64,000 nucleotides of DNA from Clostridia bacterium (GTDB lineage: Bacteria > Bacillota > Clostridia > Christensenellales > Aristaeellaceae): positions 1-64,000 of the forward strand of contig JAFXJP010000008.1 in assembly GCA_017532155.1 (NCBI GenBank), in the 5' to 3' direction. Positions 15,433-22,811 of this stretch are shown here, one piece after another. Below the pieces are notes generated by a model. The model had not been told where the DNA came from. It ran no database searches and saw only the letters and a list, made by a program, of their open reading frames with translations. Positions within the stretch are counted from its first letter, which is position 1. Each line of letters begins with the position of its first letter. Made by a program: the position numbers and the translations under genes.

Positions 15433-15615
15433 ATGAATATTCTTAAGCTCCTTTTCAGCAAAAAGAAAAAAACTGAGCAGGAAAAAGAACAGGAATGCTG
15501 GTATAATAACGCCCACGAGGGCTCCGTTGGAAATGCAGATGCGCTGCCCTGTGACGCTGTCGGCAGCATGAACCAAATGGAATATACCGTCGCGAAAAAC
15601 ATCGCGCAGAAATAA
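15433..15615 (+). CDS. Small hypothetical protein (60 aa)
   Basis: A 60-aa frame starting at an ATG with a perfect AGGAGG 6 bases upstream and a good promoter 42 bases before it. The protein starts with a hydrophobic-basic stretch (MNILKLLFSKKKK), continues with an acidic/Gln segment (TEQEKEQE) and then a neutral tail with two Cys. The amphipathic N-terminus followed by lysines could attach to the membrane surface. I do not recognise a family. The strong expression signals support a real gene more than the sequence itself does. Confidence 0.5.
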   Translation: MNILKLLFSKKKKTEQEKEQECWYNNAHEGSVGNADALPCDAVGSMNQMEYTVAKNIAQK

Positions 15616-15709
15616 GCCCGCGCGGAAATCGCAATTGGCATTTTCTTCCATCTCCCTTCAGCAAAACTGTATCATCGCAGCTCGCTGAAAGGTCAAATTT
15701 TATTTGCAT

Positions 15710-15740
15710 AAAAAACCGTCTCAATCGAGGTGGTTTTCTT
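15710..15740 (-). terminator. Terminator at the end of the 121-aa membrane protein gene
   Basis: On the minus strand AAAACC-AC-CTC pairs with GAG-AC-GGTTTT across a GATT loop, followed by a T run. The last codons and stop of the gene form the 5' arm and loop. Confidence 0.55.
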
Positions 15741-16086
15741 TTTCTTTTTTCTTTTCCTGATGCTCGGCACACTTGCGGCGCACAGCATTTTTTGCTTTAT
15801 CATACCAGCGGCGCAAAACGGCCAGCGTTTTCTGATCGTTAGGAAACAGCCAGCGCAAAAGCGCAATGGCAATCGTAAATGTAATCAGCTTCTCCGGCGT
15901 AAAAGGAATCCACAAAAAGGCCAGATATGCGCCGGCCACCACCGTCATCCAATTGATCTCAAAAAGCGTGCCCAGCGCAAAAAGCACATACGACCAGCCG
16001 TTGGTGATCATCCAGGCAATGGCCAGGCAAATCACCAGATGCGGGTTGAGCAAAAACTGCGCTGCTTTTTTCAGCTTATCTTTCAT
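15721..16086 (-). CDS. Small membrane protein with basic cytoplasmic tail
   Basis: 121 aa. Three hydrophobic segments are visible (about 15-33, 35-60, 66-82). They are followed by a strongly charged C-terminal tail of some 35 residues (DQKTLAVLRRWYDKAKNAVR, then KCAEHQEKKKEKENHLD). I do not recognise a family; similar small membrane proteins occur in Clostridia. It is transcribed alone from TTGACA-N17-TACAAT (16122-16150, minus strand). Function unknown. Confidence 0.6.
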   Translation of the reverse strand: MKDKLKKAAQFLLNPHLVICLAIAWMITNGWSYVLFALGTLFEINWMTVVAGAYLAFLWIPFTPEKLITFTIAIALLRWLFPNDQKTLAVLRRWYDKAKNAVRRKCAEHQEKKKEKENHLD

Positions 16087-16121
16087 TCATGTCCTCTTTC
16101 GCGCTTTGCGCGCACCCTGTT

Positions 16122-16150
16122 ATTGTAAACCGGTTTCTCTGTCTTGTCAA
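16122..16150 (-). promoter_or_regulatory. Promoter of the 121-aa membrane protein gene
   Basis: TTGACA (16145-16150) and TACAAT (16122-16127) on the minus strand, 17 bases apart. Confidence 0.65.
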
Positions 16151-16242
16151 TGACTGTCAATCCCGGCGAAAATGTGTCGTCCTCTTTTCATTCGCGCCAC
16201 AACGTGATACACTGAATAAAACCAAAGCGGGAGGCAATACGC

Positions 16243-16650
16243 ATGGATAACAAGAAAAAGGAACTGCTCCGTTCCATTAAATTCACGCTCTTCTCCATCA
16301 GCGCCGGCGTCATTCAGCTGGTTTCCTACGCCCTGCTGTATGAGCTGCTGCATCTGCCCGAATGGATCAGCTATCTTATCTCGCTGATTCTGTCGGTGCT
16401 GTGGAATTTCACCCTCAACCGCAAGTTCACCTTCCAGTCGGCCGCCAACGTGCCCGTAGCCATGCTGAAGGTCGCGCTATTCTATGTGGTGTTCACGCCC
16501 CTTTCCACCTGGTGGACGAAGGTACTGACGGAGGATCTCCTGTGGAACGCCTATGTGGTGCAGATCGGCACGATGGTAATCAACTTTGTCAGCGAATATC
16601 TCTACCAGCGCTTTGTGGTGTTTGGCAAGAGCCTTGACACCGCAAAATAA
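16243..16650 (+). CDS. GtrA-family membrane protein
   Basis: 135 aa with four predicted membrane helices. The GtrA pattern is visible: a first helix with FTLFSISAGVIQLVSYALLYELL, then WNFTLNRKFTFQS between helices 2 and 3, and VNFVSEYLYQRFVVF near the end. GtrA proteins are thought to flip undecaprenyl-phosphate-linked sugars or otherwise support cell-surface glycosylation. No glycosyltransferase partner is adjacent, so the pathway is open. GGGAGG lies 9 bases upstream of the start, and a bidirectional terminator follows. Confidence 0.85.
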   Translation: MDNKKKELLRSIKFTLFSISAGVIQLVSYALLYELLHLPEWISYLISLILSVLWNFTLNRKFTFQSAANVPVAMLKVALFYVVFTPLSTWWTKVLTEDLLWNAYVVQIGTMVINFVSEYLYQRFVVFGKSLDTAK

Positions 16651-16656
16651 GCCAGC

Positions 16657-16686
16657 AAAAAACGCTCTCTCCGGAGAGCGTTTTTA
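16657..16686. terminator. Bidirectional terminator between gtrA-like and yeiH-like genes
   Basis: CGCTCTC/GAGAGCG stem flanked by six A on the left and five T on the right serves both converging genes. Confidence 0.85.
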
Positions 16687-16705
16687 TATTTCAGGTATGT
16701 TTCAT

Positions 16706-17737
16706 TTATACCAGGCCCATGCACATCTCCACCAGCAGCGCCACTACAACCACCAGCGCAGAGATGATAAAGCCGTGCAGCATGGGCCGAATACCGGCCT
16801 TTTTCATATCTTTGAATGAGGTATTCAGCCCGATAGCCGCCAGTGCGCAAACCATCAGGAATTTGCTCAGCTTCTTGGTAGCGCTCACCACGCCCGCAGG
16901 AATCGGCACCACGCTGGCCACCGCCGCCATGGCAAGGAAACCCAGAATAAACCACGGAAAAATCTTTTTGATGCTGAAATCCGCCTTCAGCGCGCTGCCA
17001 TCCTGCGCAGCAGCAATCGCCTCGCGGCGCTTGATGTTCAGCTGAATAAAGGCAAACACGATCACCGTAGGGATAATCGCCAGCGTGCGCGTCAGCTTAA
17101 CCATGGTGGCGAAATCCCCCGCCGCCTCCGAATAGGCATAGCCCGTAGCCACAACAGAGGAGGTATCATTCACCGCCGTACCCGCCCAAATGCCAAAGGC
17201 CTGATCGCCCATTCCCATGGCACGGCCCATGATGGGAAACAGCACGATCATCGCCATATCAAACAGAAAAGTGGCGCTCATCGCGTAGGCCACGTCCGTA
17301 TCCTTCGCGTCAATGGTAGGCGCAATCGCCGCAATCGCCGAACCGCCGCAGATGCCCGTGCCAGCGGAAATGAGATTGGAGAGTTTCCAGTTCAGCCCCA
17401 GTGCCCGGCCAATAAAATAGCCGCCGCCAAAGCAGGTAAGCAAAGTAAAAACCATGACCGTCAGCGACATGCGCCCCACCGTCAGAATGGTGGTGATATT
17501 CAGCGACAAGCCCAGCAGAATAATGGCAAACTTCAGCACCTTCTTGGAGGTGAATTTCAGTCCCGGTGCAAGCCTGCCGGCAGGCTTCACAAAATAATTG
17601 ATCAGCATGCCGATAAACATAGCAATCACCGCTGCGCCAATCAAATGGATGGGCAGAAGGCTTTCAAGAAACTGCGCAAGTAGCGCCACTGCTGCCGACA
17701 GCAAAACGCCGGGCAATACACGATACACTTTTCCCAT
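16706..17737 (-). CDS. YeiH/UPF0324-family putative sulfate exporter
   Basis: 343 aa with about ten hydrophobic segments. The family pattern is evident: IGAAVIAMFIGMLINYF near the N-terminus, GTGICGGSAIAAIAPTI in the middle, and GIWAGTAVNDTSSVVATGYAYSEAAGDFATMVKLTR. UPF0324 (YeiH) proteins are annotated as putative sulfate exporters of the inner membrane, with limited experimental support. It has a perfect promoter on the minus strand and no operon partner. In an organism with sulfatases, disposal of released sulfate would be a sensible role, but that link is only inference. Confidence 0.88.
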   Translation of the reverse strand: MGKVYRVLPGVLLSAAVALLAQFLESLLPIHLIGAAVIAMFIGMLINYFVKPAGRLAPGLKFTSKKVLKFAIILLGLSLNITTILTVGRMSLTVMVFTLLTCFGGGYFIGRALGLNWKLSNLISAGTGICGGSAIAAIAPTIDAKDTDVAYAMSATFLFDMAMIVLFPIMGRAMGMGDQAFGIWAGTAVNDTSSVVATGYAYSEAAGDFATMVKLTRTLAIIPTVIVFAFIQLNIKRREAIAAAQDGSALKADFSIKKIFPWFILGFLAMAAVASVVPIPAGVVSATKKLSKFLMVCALAAIGLNTSFKDMKKAGIRPMLHGFIISALVVVVALLVEMCMGLV

Positions 17738-17768
17738 TTGTCATCTTTCCTTTTGAAAATTTCAAGCT

Positions 17769-17797
17769 ATTATATTCTCTAAAAACATATCTGTCAA
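17769..17797 (-). promoter_or_regulatory. Consensus promoter of the yeiH-like gene
   Basis: TTGACA (17792-17797) and TATAAT (17769-17774), minus strand, 17-base spacing. Confidence 0.78.
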
Positions 17798-17828
17798 GCA
17801 ATACTGCATTTACGAAGACGCCCGCTGT

Positions 17829-17838
17829 GTGATATAAT
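17829..17838 (+). promoter_or_regulatory. Extended -10 promoter of the TIM-barrel isomerase gene
   Basis: TGTGATATAAT contains TGn plus a perfect -10, 37 bases before the start codon. TTTACG 18 bases upstream is a possible -35. Confidence 0.55.
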
Positions 17839-17874
17839 GATATCCATCTCTTTGACATAAAAAGGAGTATAACG

Positions 17875-18684
17875 ATGAGAAAAATCGGCATGAACCTTGC
17901 GGCCATGATCGTCAATTCTGAAAATGAAATGCCCGCCGTCATCGAAAAAATGGCAGAGTGCGGCTTTAACGCCACCTTCACCGGCATGTTTGAGATGGAA
18001 AAGCAAATGGAAATTGCCAATCTACTCAGCAAGCACGGCATCGAATATGAAACGCTGCACGCGCCCAGCGCCGGCATTAACAACATGTGGCTGTCCGGCG
18101 AAGAGGGCGACCAGAAGCTCAGCCAGCTGTGCCAGTGCGCTGATCACGCGCACGCCGCCGGCGCAGGCATCATCATTGTGCATCTGTCCTCGGGCGAGGC
18201 TGCCCCGCCGGTAACGGACATCGGTCGCGAGCGCTTCACCCGCCTGGTAGAGCATGCCGCTGCGCAGAATGTCCGCATCGCCTTTGAAAACCAGCGCAAG
18301 GTATCCAACATCGCCTGGGCCTTTGAAACCTTCCCCAAGGAAAGCAACGTGGGCTTTTGCTGGGACTGCGGCCACGAAACGGCCTTCGCCCACGGCCGGC
18401 AGTACATGCCCTTGTTTGGCGACCGGCTGATTTGCACGCACATTCACGACAACTTCGGCGTTTTCCAGCAGGACAAGCACAGGCTGCCCTTTGACGCCAC
18501 CTTTGATTTCCACCGTTTCGCGCGGCAGATCAACGAATACGACTACAAGGGCTCTCTGATGCTTGAGGTAGATTACAAAAAATCTCCCGAGCTGTACGGG
18601 GATTTGAGCTATCTGGCTTTTGTGGAACGCGCTGCCGGCGCGGTCAAGCGGCTGCGTTATCTGGTAGACGGAGAAATGGAATAA
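17875..18684 (+). CDS. Sugar phosphate isomerase/epimerase (xylose-isomerase-like TIM barrel)
   Basis: 269 aa. The AP-endonuclease-2 / xylose isomerase-like barrel is visible through metal-site stretches: ETLHAPS (His), GIIIVHLSSG (His), IAFENQRKVSN (Glu), GFCWDCGHE (Asp, His), ICTHIHDNFG (His) and SLMLEVDYKKSPE (Glu). Such enzymes isomerise or epimerise ketoses, inosose or hydroxypyruvate; the particular substrate is not evident. AAAGGAG precedes the start by 8 bases. It stands alone between a transporter and a small membrane protein. Confidence 0.85.
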   Translation: MRKIGMNLAAMIVNSENEMPAVIEKMAECGFNATFTGMFEMEKQMEIANLLSKHGIEYETLHAPSAGINNMWLSGEEGDQKLSQLCQCADHAHAAGAGIIIVHLSSGEAAPPVTDIGRERFTRLVEHAAAQNVRIAFENQRKVSNIAWAFETFPKESNVGFCWDCGHETAFAHGRQYMPLFGDRLICTHIHDNFGVFQQDKHRLPFDATFDFHRFARQINEYDYKGSLMLEVDYKKSPELYGDLSYLAFVERAAGAVKRLRYLVDGEME

Positions 18685-18696
18685 AAAATGTCTTTA

Positions 18697-18725
18697 TTGA
18701 CAGAAAAATCACTTTGTGATATATA
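18697..18725 (+). promoter_or_regulatory. Promoter of the 78-aa membrane protein
   Basis: TTGACA (18697-18702) and TATATA (18720-18725) with 17-base spacing, just after the stop codon of the preceding isomerase gene. Confidence 0.65.
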
Positions 18726-18757
18726 AAAAACAACATCATACAAAGGAGACGAATGCT

Positions 18758-18994
18758 ATGGATATGGTCAAGAAGATTTTCCCCTTCTCTTTCAAGTCCA
18801 AGGAAGTCAAGGACCTGGTCATCAACATCGTGATCTATCTGGTCGCCAGCATCGTGGGCGGCTGGCTGCTGGGCCTGCTGGGCGGCATTCCGCTGCTGGG
18901 CGTGATCTTTGATCTGATCGGCTCGCTGTTTGGCCTGTACTGCCTGGTGGGCATCGTGCTGGCTGTGCTGGATTTCCTGAAGATCCTCAAGTAA
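18758..18994 (+). CDS. Small glycine-rich membrane protein (78 aa)
   Basis: 78 aa from the ATG at 18758 (AAAGGAG 10 bases upstream). The first 20 residues are basic and amphipathic. Two long hydrophobic segments follow (about 23-45 and 48-73) with a glycine-rich turn (VGGWLLGLLGGIPLLGVI). This resembles small Firmicutes membrane proteins of the YqaE or DUF4870 kind only loosely, and I make no family claim. Its own promoter and a strong terminator indicate a monocistronic, possibly abundant transcript. Confidence 0.6.
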   Translation: MDMVKKIFPFSFKSKEVKDLVINIVIYLVASIVGGWLLGLLGGIPLLGVIFDLIGSLFGLYCLVGIVLAVLDFLKILK

Positions 18995-19002
18995 TTGCAC
19001 GC

Positions 19003-19032
19003 AAAAAGAACCTCGAAAGAGGTTCTTTTTTG
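19003..19032. terminator. Bidirectional terminator
   Basis: AAAGAACCTC and GAGGTTCTTT pair around a GAAA tetraloop, with A and T runs on the two sides. It separates the small membrane protein gene from the convergent phosphatase gene. Confidence 0.9.
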
Positions 19033-19036
19033 TTGC

Positions 19037-19486
19037 TTACAAAAGCTCTTTGAGTAATCCCTCGCAGCCCTCCGTAATATCGCGGTACGTCACGTCAAAG
19101 CCGCCCGTGTACCAGGGATCGGCCACATCGCGGCGGCTTCCGGCAAATTCCATCATCTTGCGGATTTTGCCCTTGGGATCGCCGCCCAGCATGCGATGCA
19201 TGTTGCGGATGTTGCTTTCATCCATGCCGATCAGAAGATCGTACACGTCGTAATCTGCCTTGGTCAATTGCCGCGCGCGGCGATGCTCGCAGGGAATACC
19301 GCGTCTGGCCAGCTCTGCCCGCGCCGGCGGATACACAGGATTGCCGATCTCCTCCGTGCTGGTCGCGCAGGACGCAATCTCAAACTGCTCCTCCAGCCCG
19401 CGCTTTTTCACCATGTCCTTGAGGATCATCTCCGCCATGGGACTGCGGCAGATATTGCCCAGGCACACAAACAAAATTTTATGCAT
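19037..19486 (-). CDS. Low-molecular-weight protein-tyrosine phosphatase
   Basis: 149 aa. The P-loop CLGNICRS (C8 to R14) opens the protein, and the general-acid motif DPWYTGG lies near residue 119; both are diagnostic. The cytosolic enzyme dephosphorylates tyrosine (or arginine) phosphate in proteins. The ATG at 19486 follows AAAGGAG by 6 bases; an upstream frame extension to 19591 overlaps the preceding gene and is rejected. It lies 10 bases after the SH3-domain protein gene and is probably co-transcribed with it. No cognate kinase is visible. Confidence 0.92.
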   Translation of the reverse strand: MHKILFVCLGNICRSPMAEMILKDMVKKRGLEEQFEIASCATSTEEIGNPVYPPARAELARRGIPCEHRRARQLTKADYDVYDLLIGMDESNIRNMHRMLGGDPKGKIRKMMEFAGSRRDVADPWYTGGFDVTYRDITEGCEGLLKELL

Positions 19487-19496
19487 GTTCTCTCCT

Positions 19497-20723
19497 TTAT
19501 TCATATCCCCAGTTGCACACTTCCCACGCGCCGCCGTCCTTATCGCGGTAGAGGATGAAGCCGTAATCCCCGGCAACGCCGTAAGTGGCAATTTCGAAAT
19601 CGTAAAAGCTCATGCCGTTCAGATCGGCAAATAATTGCATGCCCTCGCGGTTTTCTTCCTCAGGCTGCCACCAGTCGTCAGCATCGGCGCTTTCGGCCTC
19701 GATGTACTTGATCTCCACCACGCTTGTGCCGGGAAACCACTTGCGCACAGCGTCCTTAACAGCCTCGGCAGCCGCCAGAATATCCGCCCGCGCATATGTT
19801 TTGGCTTCGTCGATGGTGAGGATTGTATTCTCCGCATAGCCGAACTTCATATCCACATAGCTTTCATGCACAAAACCCATGTGCATGTCGCGGCCGACAA
19901 AGCCGTTCACCAGCAGATAATCATCCGCTTTCGCCAGCACGCGCACGCTCGTGCCCGCAGGCACTTGTGCTATGGTATTTTTGCTGTAAAACGGATCATC
20001 CGTCAGCGCGGCGCCGGCGATAAGCACGCCGTAGTTGAATTCGCCGTACTCGTTGCTGAAGGCAAAGGGCTCATAATCATCGCGCTGCTTTTGCGGCAGA
20101 TCGTCCAGCCTGATCCAGCCGTAGCGATGCTTGTCCGCGTTGATTTCGTATTCAATCAGCAGCCAGTCATCCCACGTGCCGTAGCAATCAATAGGGCCGT
20201 TGGTCGACACCGTACCCTTGCCGCCGCCCGAGCGGCCATATTCCTCGCCCGGGCCCTGATACACTTCATACTTTTTGTTTTTGGTAAAACTGCCCGTCTT
20301 TGTCTGAAGCGTCAGGATCACATCAAAAGGATTGTCAGCGATTACCGTCTCCTCCGCGCTGACCGGCCAGTAAAAGCCGCCGCCGTCGCCCTCGGGGATA
20401 TGAATGCGGCCGTCCTCGTACAATTCGATTTCCCATCTGTGTTCGCGGCCGTCGGGGTAATTCTCGATCAGGTACTGCCTGTCCCCCTCTCCTTCCACGC
20501 GCCAGGTAAAGGTATCCCCTGTATGCAAAAATTCCCGCAGCGGAAACAGGTCATAATTCATCGCTTCCAGCCATTCGCCCGTGCCGTCAGCATGCAGAAT
20601 AAAGCCGTCGCCGTGCACCTCCGCGCCGCCGGCAAAGCCCCAGGTGCCTGTCAGATCCTCCGAAAGCGCTGCGTTAAAAAACAGACAGCACAGCGCCCAA
20701 ATCATCAACAGCAGTTTTTTCAT
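19497..20723 (-). CDS. Secreted protein with bacterial SH3-like domains
   Basis: 408 aa. A signal peptide is evident (MKKLLLMIWALCCLFFNAALS, then ED). The first mature part (LTGTWGFAGGAEVHGDGFIL) resembles a lipocalin-like or META-type beta domain. Two SH3b-like segments follow: KKYEVYQGPGEEYGR to YGWIRLDDLP, and SKNTIAQVPAGTSVRVLAK to MGFVHESYVD. The rest is unassigned. Bacterial SH3 domains often bind cell wall, so the protein is likely extracellular and wall-associated. The start at 20723 gives GGAGG a 9-base spacing; the ATG at 20729 would be too close. Function unknown. Confidence 0.7.
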   Translation of the reverse strand: MKKLLLMIWALCCLFFNAALSEDLTGTWGFAGGAEVHGDGFILHADGTGEWLEAMNYDLFPLREFLHTGDTFTWRVEGEGDRQYLIENYPDGREHRWEIELYEDGRIHIPEGDGGGFYWPVSAEETVIADNPFDVILTLQTKTGSFTKNKKYEVYQGPGEEYGRSGGGKGTVSTNGPIDCYGTWDDWLLIEYEINADKHRYGWIRLDDLPQKQRDDYEPFAFSNEYGEFNYGVLIAGAALTDDPFYSKNTIAQVPAGTSVRVLAKADDYLLVNGFVGRDMHMGFVHESYVDMKFGYAENTILTIDEAKTYARADILAAAEAVKDAVRKWFPGTSVVEIKYIEAESADADDWWQPEEENREGMQLFADLNGMSFYDFEIATYGVAGDYGFILYRDKDGGAWEVCNWGYE

Positions 20724-20788
20724 CCGCATTCGCCTCCTCTGCTATTGTAACGCACGGGCGGCGTTTTTTCATCCCCCAGTATGGCGAA

Positions 20789-20818
20789 AAGCGGCCAAAG
20801 ATTGCGCTTTGACCGCTT
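20789..20818 (-). terminator. Terminator after the DUF4965 gene
   Basis: AAGCGGTCAAAG pairs with CTTTGGCCGCTT (one G-U) on the minus strand directly after the stop codon. Only a TTTT follows on this strand, so efficiency may be modest. Confidence 0.6.
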
Positions 20819-20823
20819 GCTTT

Positions 20824-22809
20824 TTATTTCTTCAGCCACTTGTCCTTCAGCAACGGCATGAAGATGCCGCCCTGCACGCTGCGGCCCATAAAATGCTCGA
20901 TGCGGCCGGTCTTGGTATCGTACCAGTCGCCGAAGGGCACGCGGGTGCTGGTTTCCGCCATGTAGCGCGCAATGGGCGCGGAGTACGCTTCCACCGTGCC
21001 TTCGTCATCGCTCATCGCCGCACACCAGAGAATCCAATCGGACTTGGTGTAATCAGCCCTGGAATCAAGCGGCACGCCGTAGGTATTGGTCTTTTTGATG
21101 TAGGTTTCGCGCTCGTTGATAAAGAATTCCTCCGGCAGATAGTGCAGATCAAACAGCACATCCCACACCGCGTTGTACTTCAGACTCCAGCCCTGTTTAT
21201 CCAGCGTCAGCGCCGTGCCGTCCGCCGTTTTCGCCTTTTCGTACACAGCCTTCGCCATGCGGCGGCTCTCGGCATAATAGGCCTCCGCCTCAGCCTTGTC
21301 GCCCAGCTTTTCCATCAGATAGGCATAGCCCGCCAGGCCATACACCGCCTTGAAGGCGAGGTTGACATTATGCGCCAGGTGGCCGGCAAAATCATCCGTA
21401 CACAGCTGTTCGCCGGGATCCTCGCCGTAATCCTTCAGATATTTCACCCACTGACGAAGCGTGGGCAGATACTCACGCACCAGCGACAAATCTCCGTCCG
21501 CTTTGGCAGCCGCCGCCAGCATCAGGATCATGTTGCCGCATTCCTCCACGGGCATCTGCATGTGATGGTCGTAGATATTCTCCTCGCCTTCGTCCAGATA
21601 CAACGGCGGATAGCACTGCGCCTGGCGCACCTTATCGCACACGCCCATGCCATAGGCGTCCGCCGCCAGGCCGTACACCTGGCCCGTAGCATGCGGATAG
21701 CGGCCGATATCATGCGGCGCGTAATCATACTTCCATGCGGGCATATTGGCAAACTTGAGAATGCCGCGGCACAGACCGCGCACAAGCTCTGGCTGATAGA
21801 TGAGATACAGCGGCATGGAGGGATAGCTCACATCCGCCGTGCCGATGCAGCCGTTAGAGTCATTCTCCTTGGAGAGGAAGACGGGCTTTCCGTCCTTGTC
21901 GGCAATCAGCTTATGCGCGCAAATGCTCTGGCGGTAGGAGGCCACCACCAGCGCGGCATAGCTATCGCCGCCCACGCGGAGCGCATCGGCAAGCAGCTGC
22001 GCATCCAGCGCATCCAGCCGCCCGTAAATCTCCGCGCGGCGGGCATGCATTTCGTGCAGCGCCTGCACGATCGTCTTGCCGCCCCGCGCATAATAGGCCT
22101 TAGCAGTCAGGTCAAAATACTGAATATCCGCCACCTGATCGTAGCCCAGCAGCAGGTGCGCGGTCTGCTTATCGCCATTCACCTGCCAAACGCGCTCAAA
22201 GCTGAGGCCCCAGTGCCCGCCCAGGCGCGCAAAGCGCACGTCTGCATCGGCCGCCATATACGCATAGCCCCAGTCAATGCTCACGTGATCGCCCGAATGA
22301 CACAGCAAATTCTGCTGTGCTTTTCCCATCCAGGCAATATGCAGCTCCTTCGCCTGGTAATCCTTTCCCAGCATGGGTTCCGTCTGCTCGCCCGCACGGC
22401 AGATCTCATCATGCCAGACAAAGCGCACCGCAGCTTCATGCGTTTTTTCATCCGCAGACACAACCGAAACATCCACAAAATTGACCGGCGTGCTCAGCAG
22501 ATCCAGATCGTCCAGCAGATGCGGCGCACGGAAGGAAATTTCCACCTTCACTCCGCCGCAGGCAAAACCATAGCGCGTGCAGGTCGGCGTCACGTCAATT
22601 GTCTCCACCTCGCCATGCGGCAAGCCCTTGCAGCGACCCATCAGAGAATAGAGCGTACCATCCACCGTCGCCGTAAGCGTCAGCGGTTTATTCTGGCCAA
22701 ACCAGGTACGCGTCTCCATGGTATAGGGCTTTTCGGTGTAGCTCCAGATCGAAATGAAAGGATCGATGGTCAGCAGCGGATATGCTGCCAGCTTATAATT
22801 AATCTGCAT
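20824..22809 (-). CDS. Glutaminase-A/DUF4965-family protein
   Basis: 661 aa. The order of conserved blocks fits the fungal GtaA-like family: an N-terminal part (LAAYPLLTIDPFISIWSYTE, DUF4964), a middle beta part (DUF5127) and a C-terminal helical toroid. The toroid (DUF4965/DUF1793) contains FLSKENDSNGCIGTADVSYPS and the (alpha/alpha)6-like segment MPVEECGNMILMLAAAAKAD. Fungal members are called glutaminase A, but in gut bacteria these proteins sit with glycosidases and may be glycoside hydrolases; the activity here is undetermined. No signal peptide is seen. It follows the GH2 gene by two bases, so both are surely one operon. Confidence 0.82.
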   Translation of the reverse strand: MQINYKLAAYPLLTIDPFISIWSYTEKPYTMETRTWFGQNKPLTLTATVDGTLYSLMGRCKGLPHGEVETIDVTPTCTRYGFACGGVKVEISFRAPHLLDDLDLLSTPVNFVDVSVVSADEKTHEAAVRFVWHDEICRAGEQTEPMLGKDYQAKELHIAWMGKAQQNLLCHSGDHVSIDWGYAYMAADADVRFARLGGHWGLSFERVWQVNGDKQTAHLLLGYDQVADIQYFDLTAKAYYARGGKTIVQALHEMHARRAEIYGRLDALDAQLLADALRVGGDSYAALVVASYRQSICAHKLIADKDGKPVFLSKENDSNGCIGTADVSYPSMPLYLIYQPELVRGLCRGILKFANMPAWKYDYAPHDIGRYPHATGQVYGLAADAYGMGVCDKVRQAQCYPPLYLDEGEENIYDHHMQMPVEECGNMILMLAAAAKADGDLSLVREYLPTLRQWVKYLKDYGEDPGEQLCTDDFAGHLAHNVNLAFKAVYGLAGYAYLMEKLGDKAEAEAYYAESRRMAKAVYEKAKTADGTALTLDKQGWSLKYNAVWDVLFDLHYLPEEFFINERETYIKKTNTYGVPLDSRADYTKSDWILWCAAMSDDEGTVEAYSAPIARYMAETSTRVPFGDWYDTKTGRIEHFMGRSVQGGIFMPLLKDKWLKK

Positions 22810-22811
22810 GC

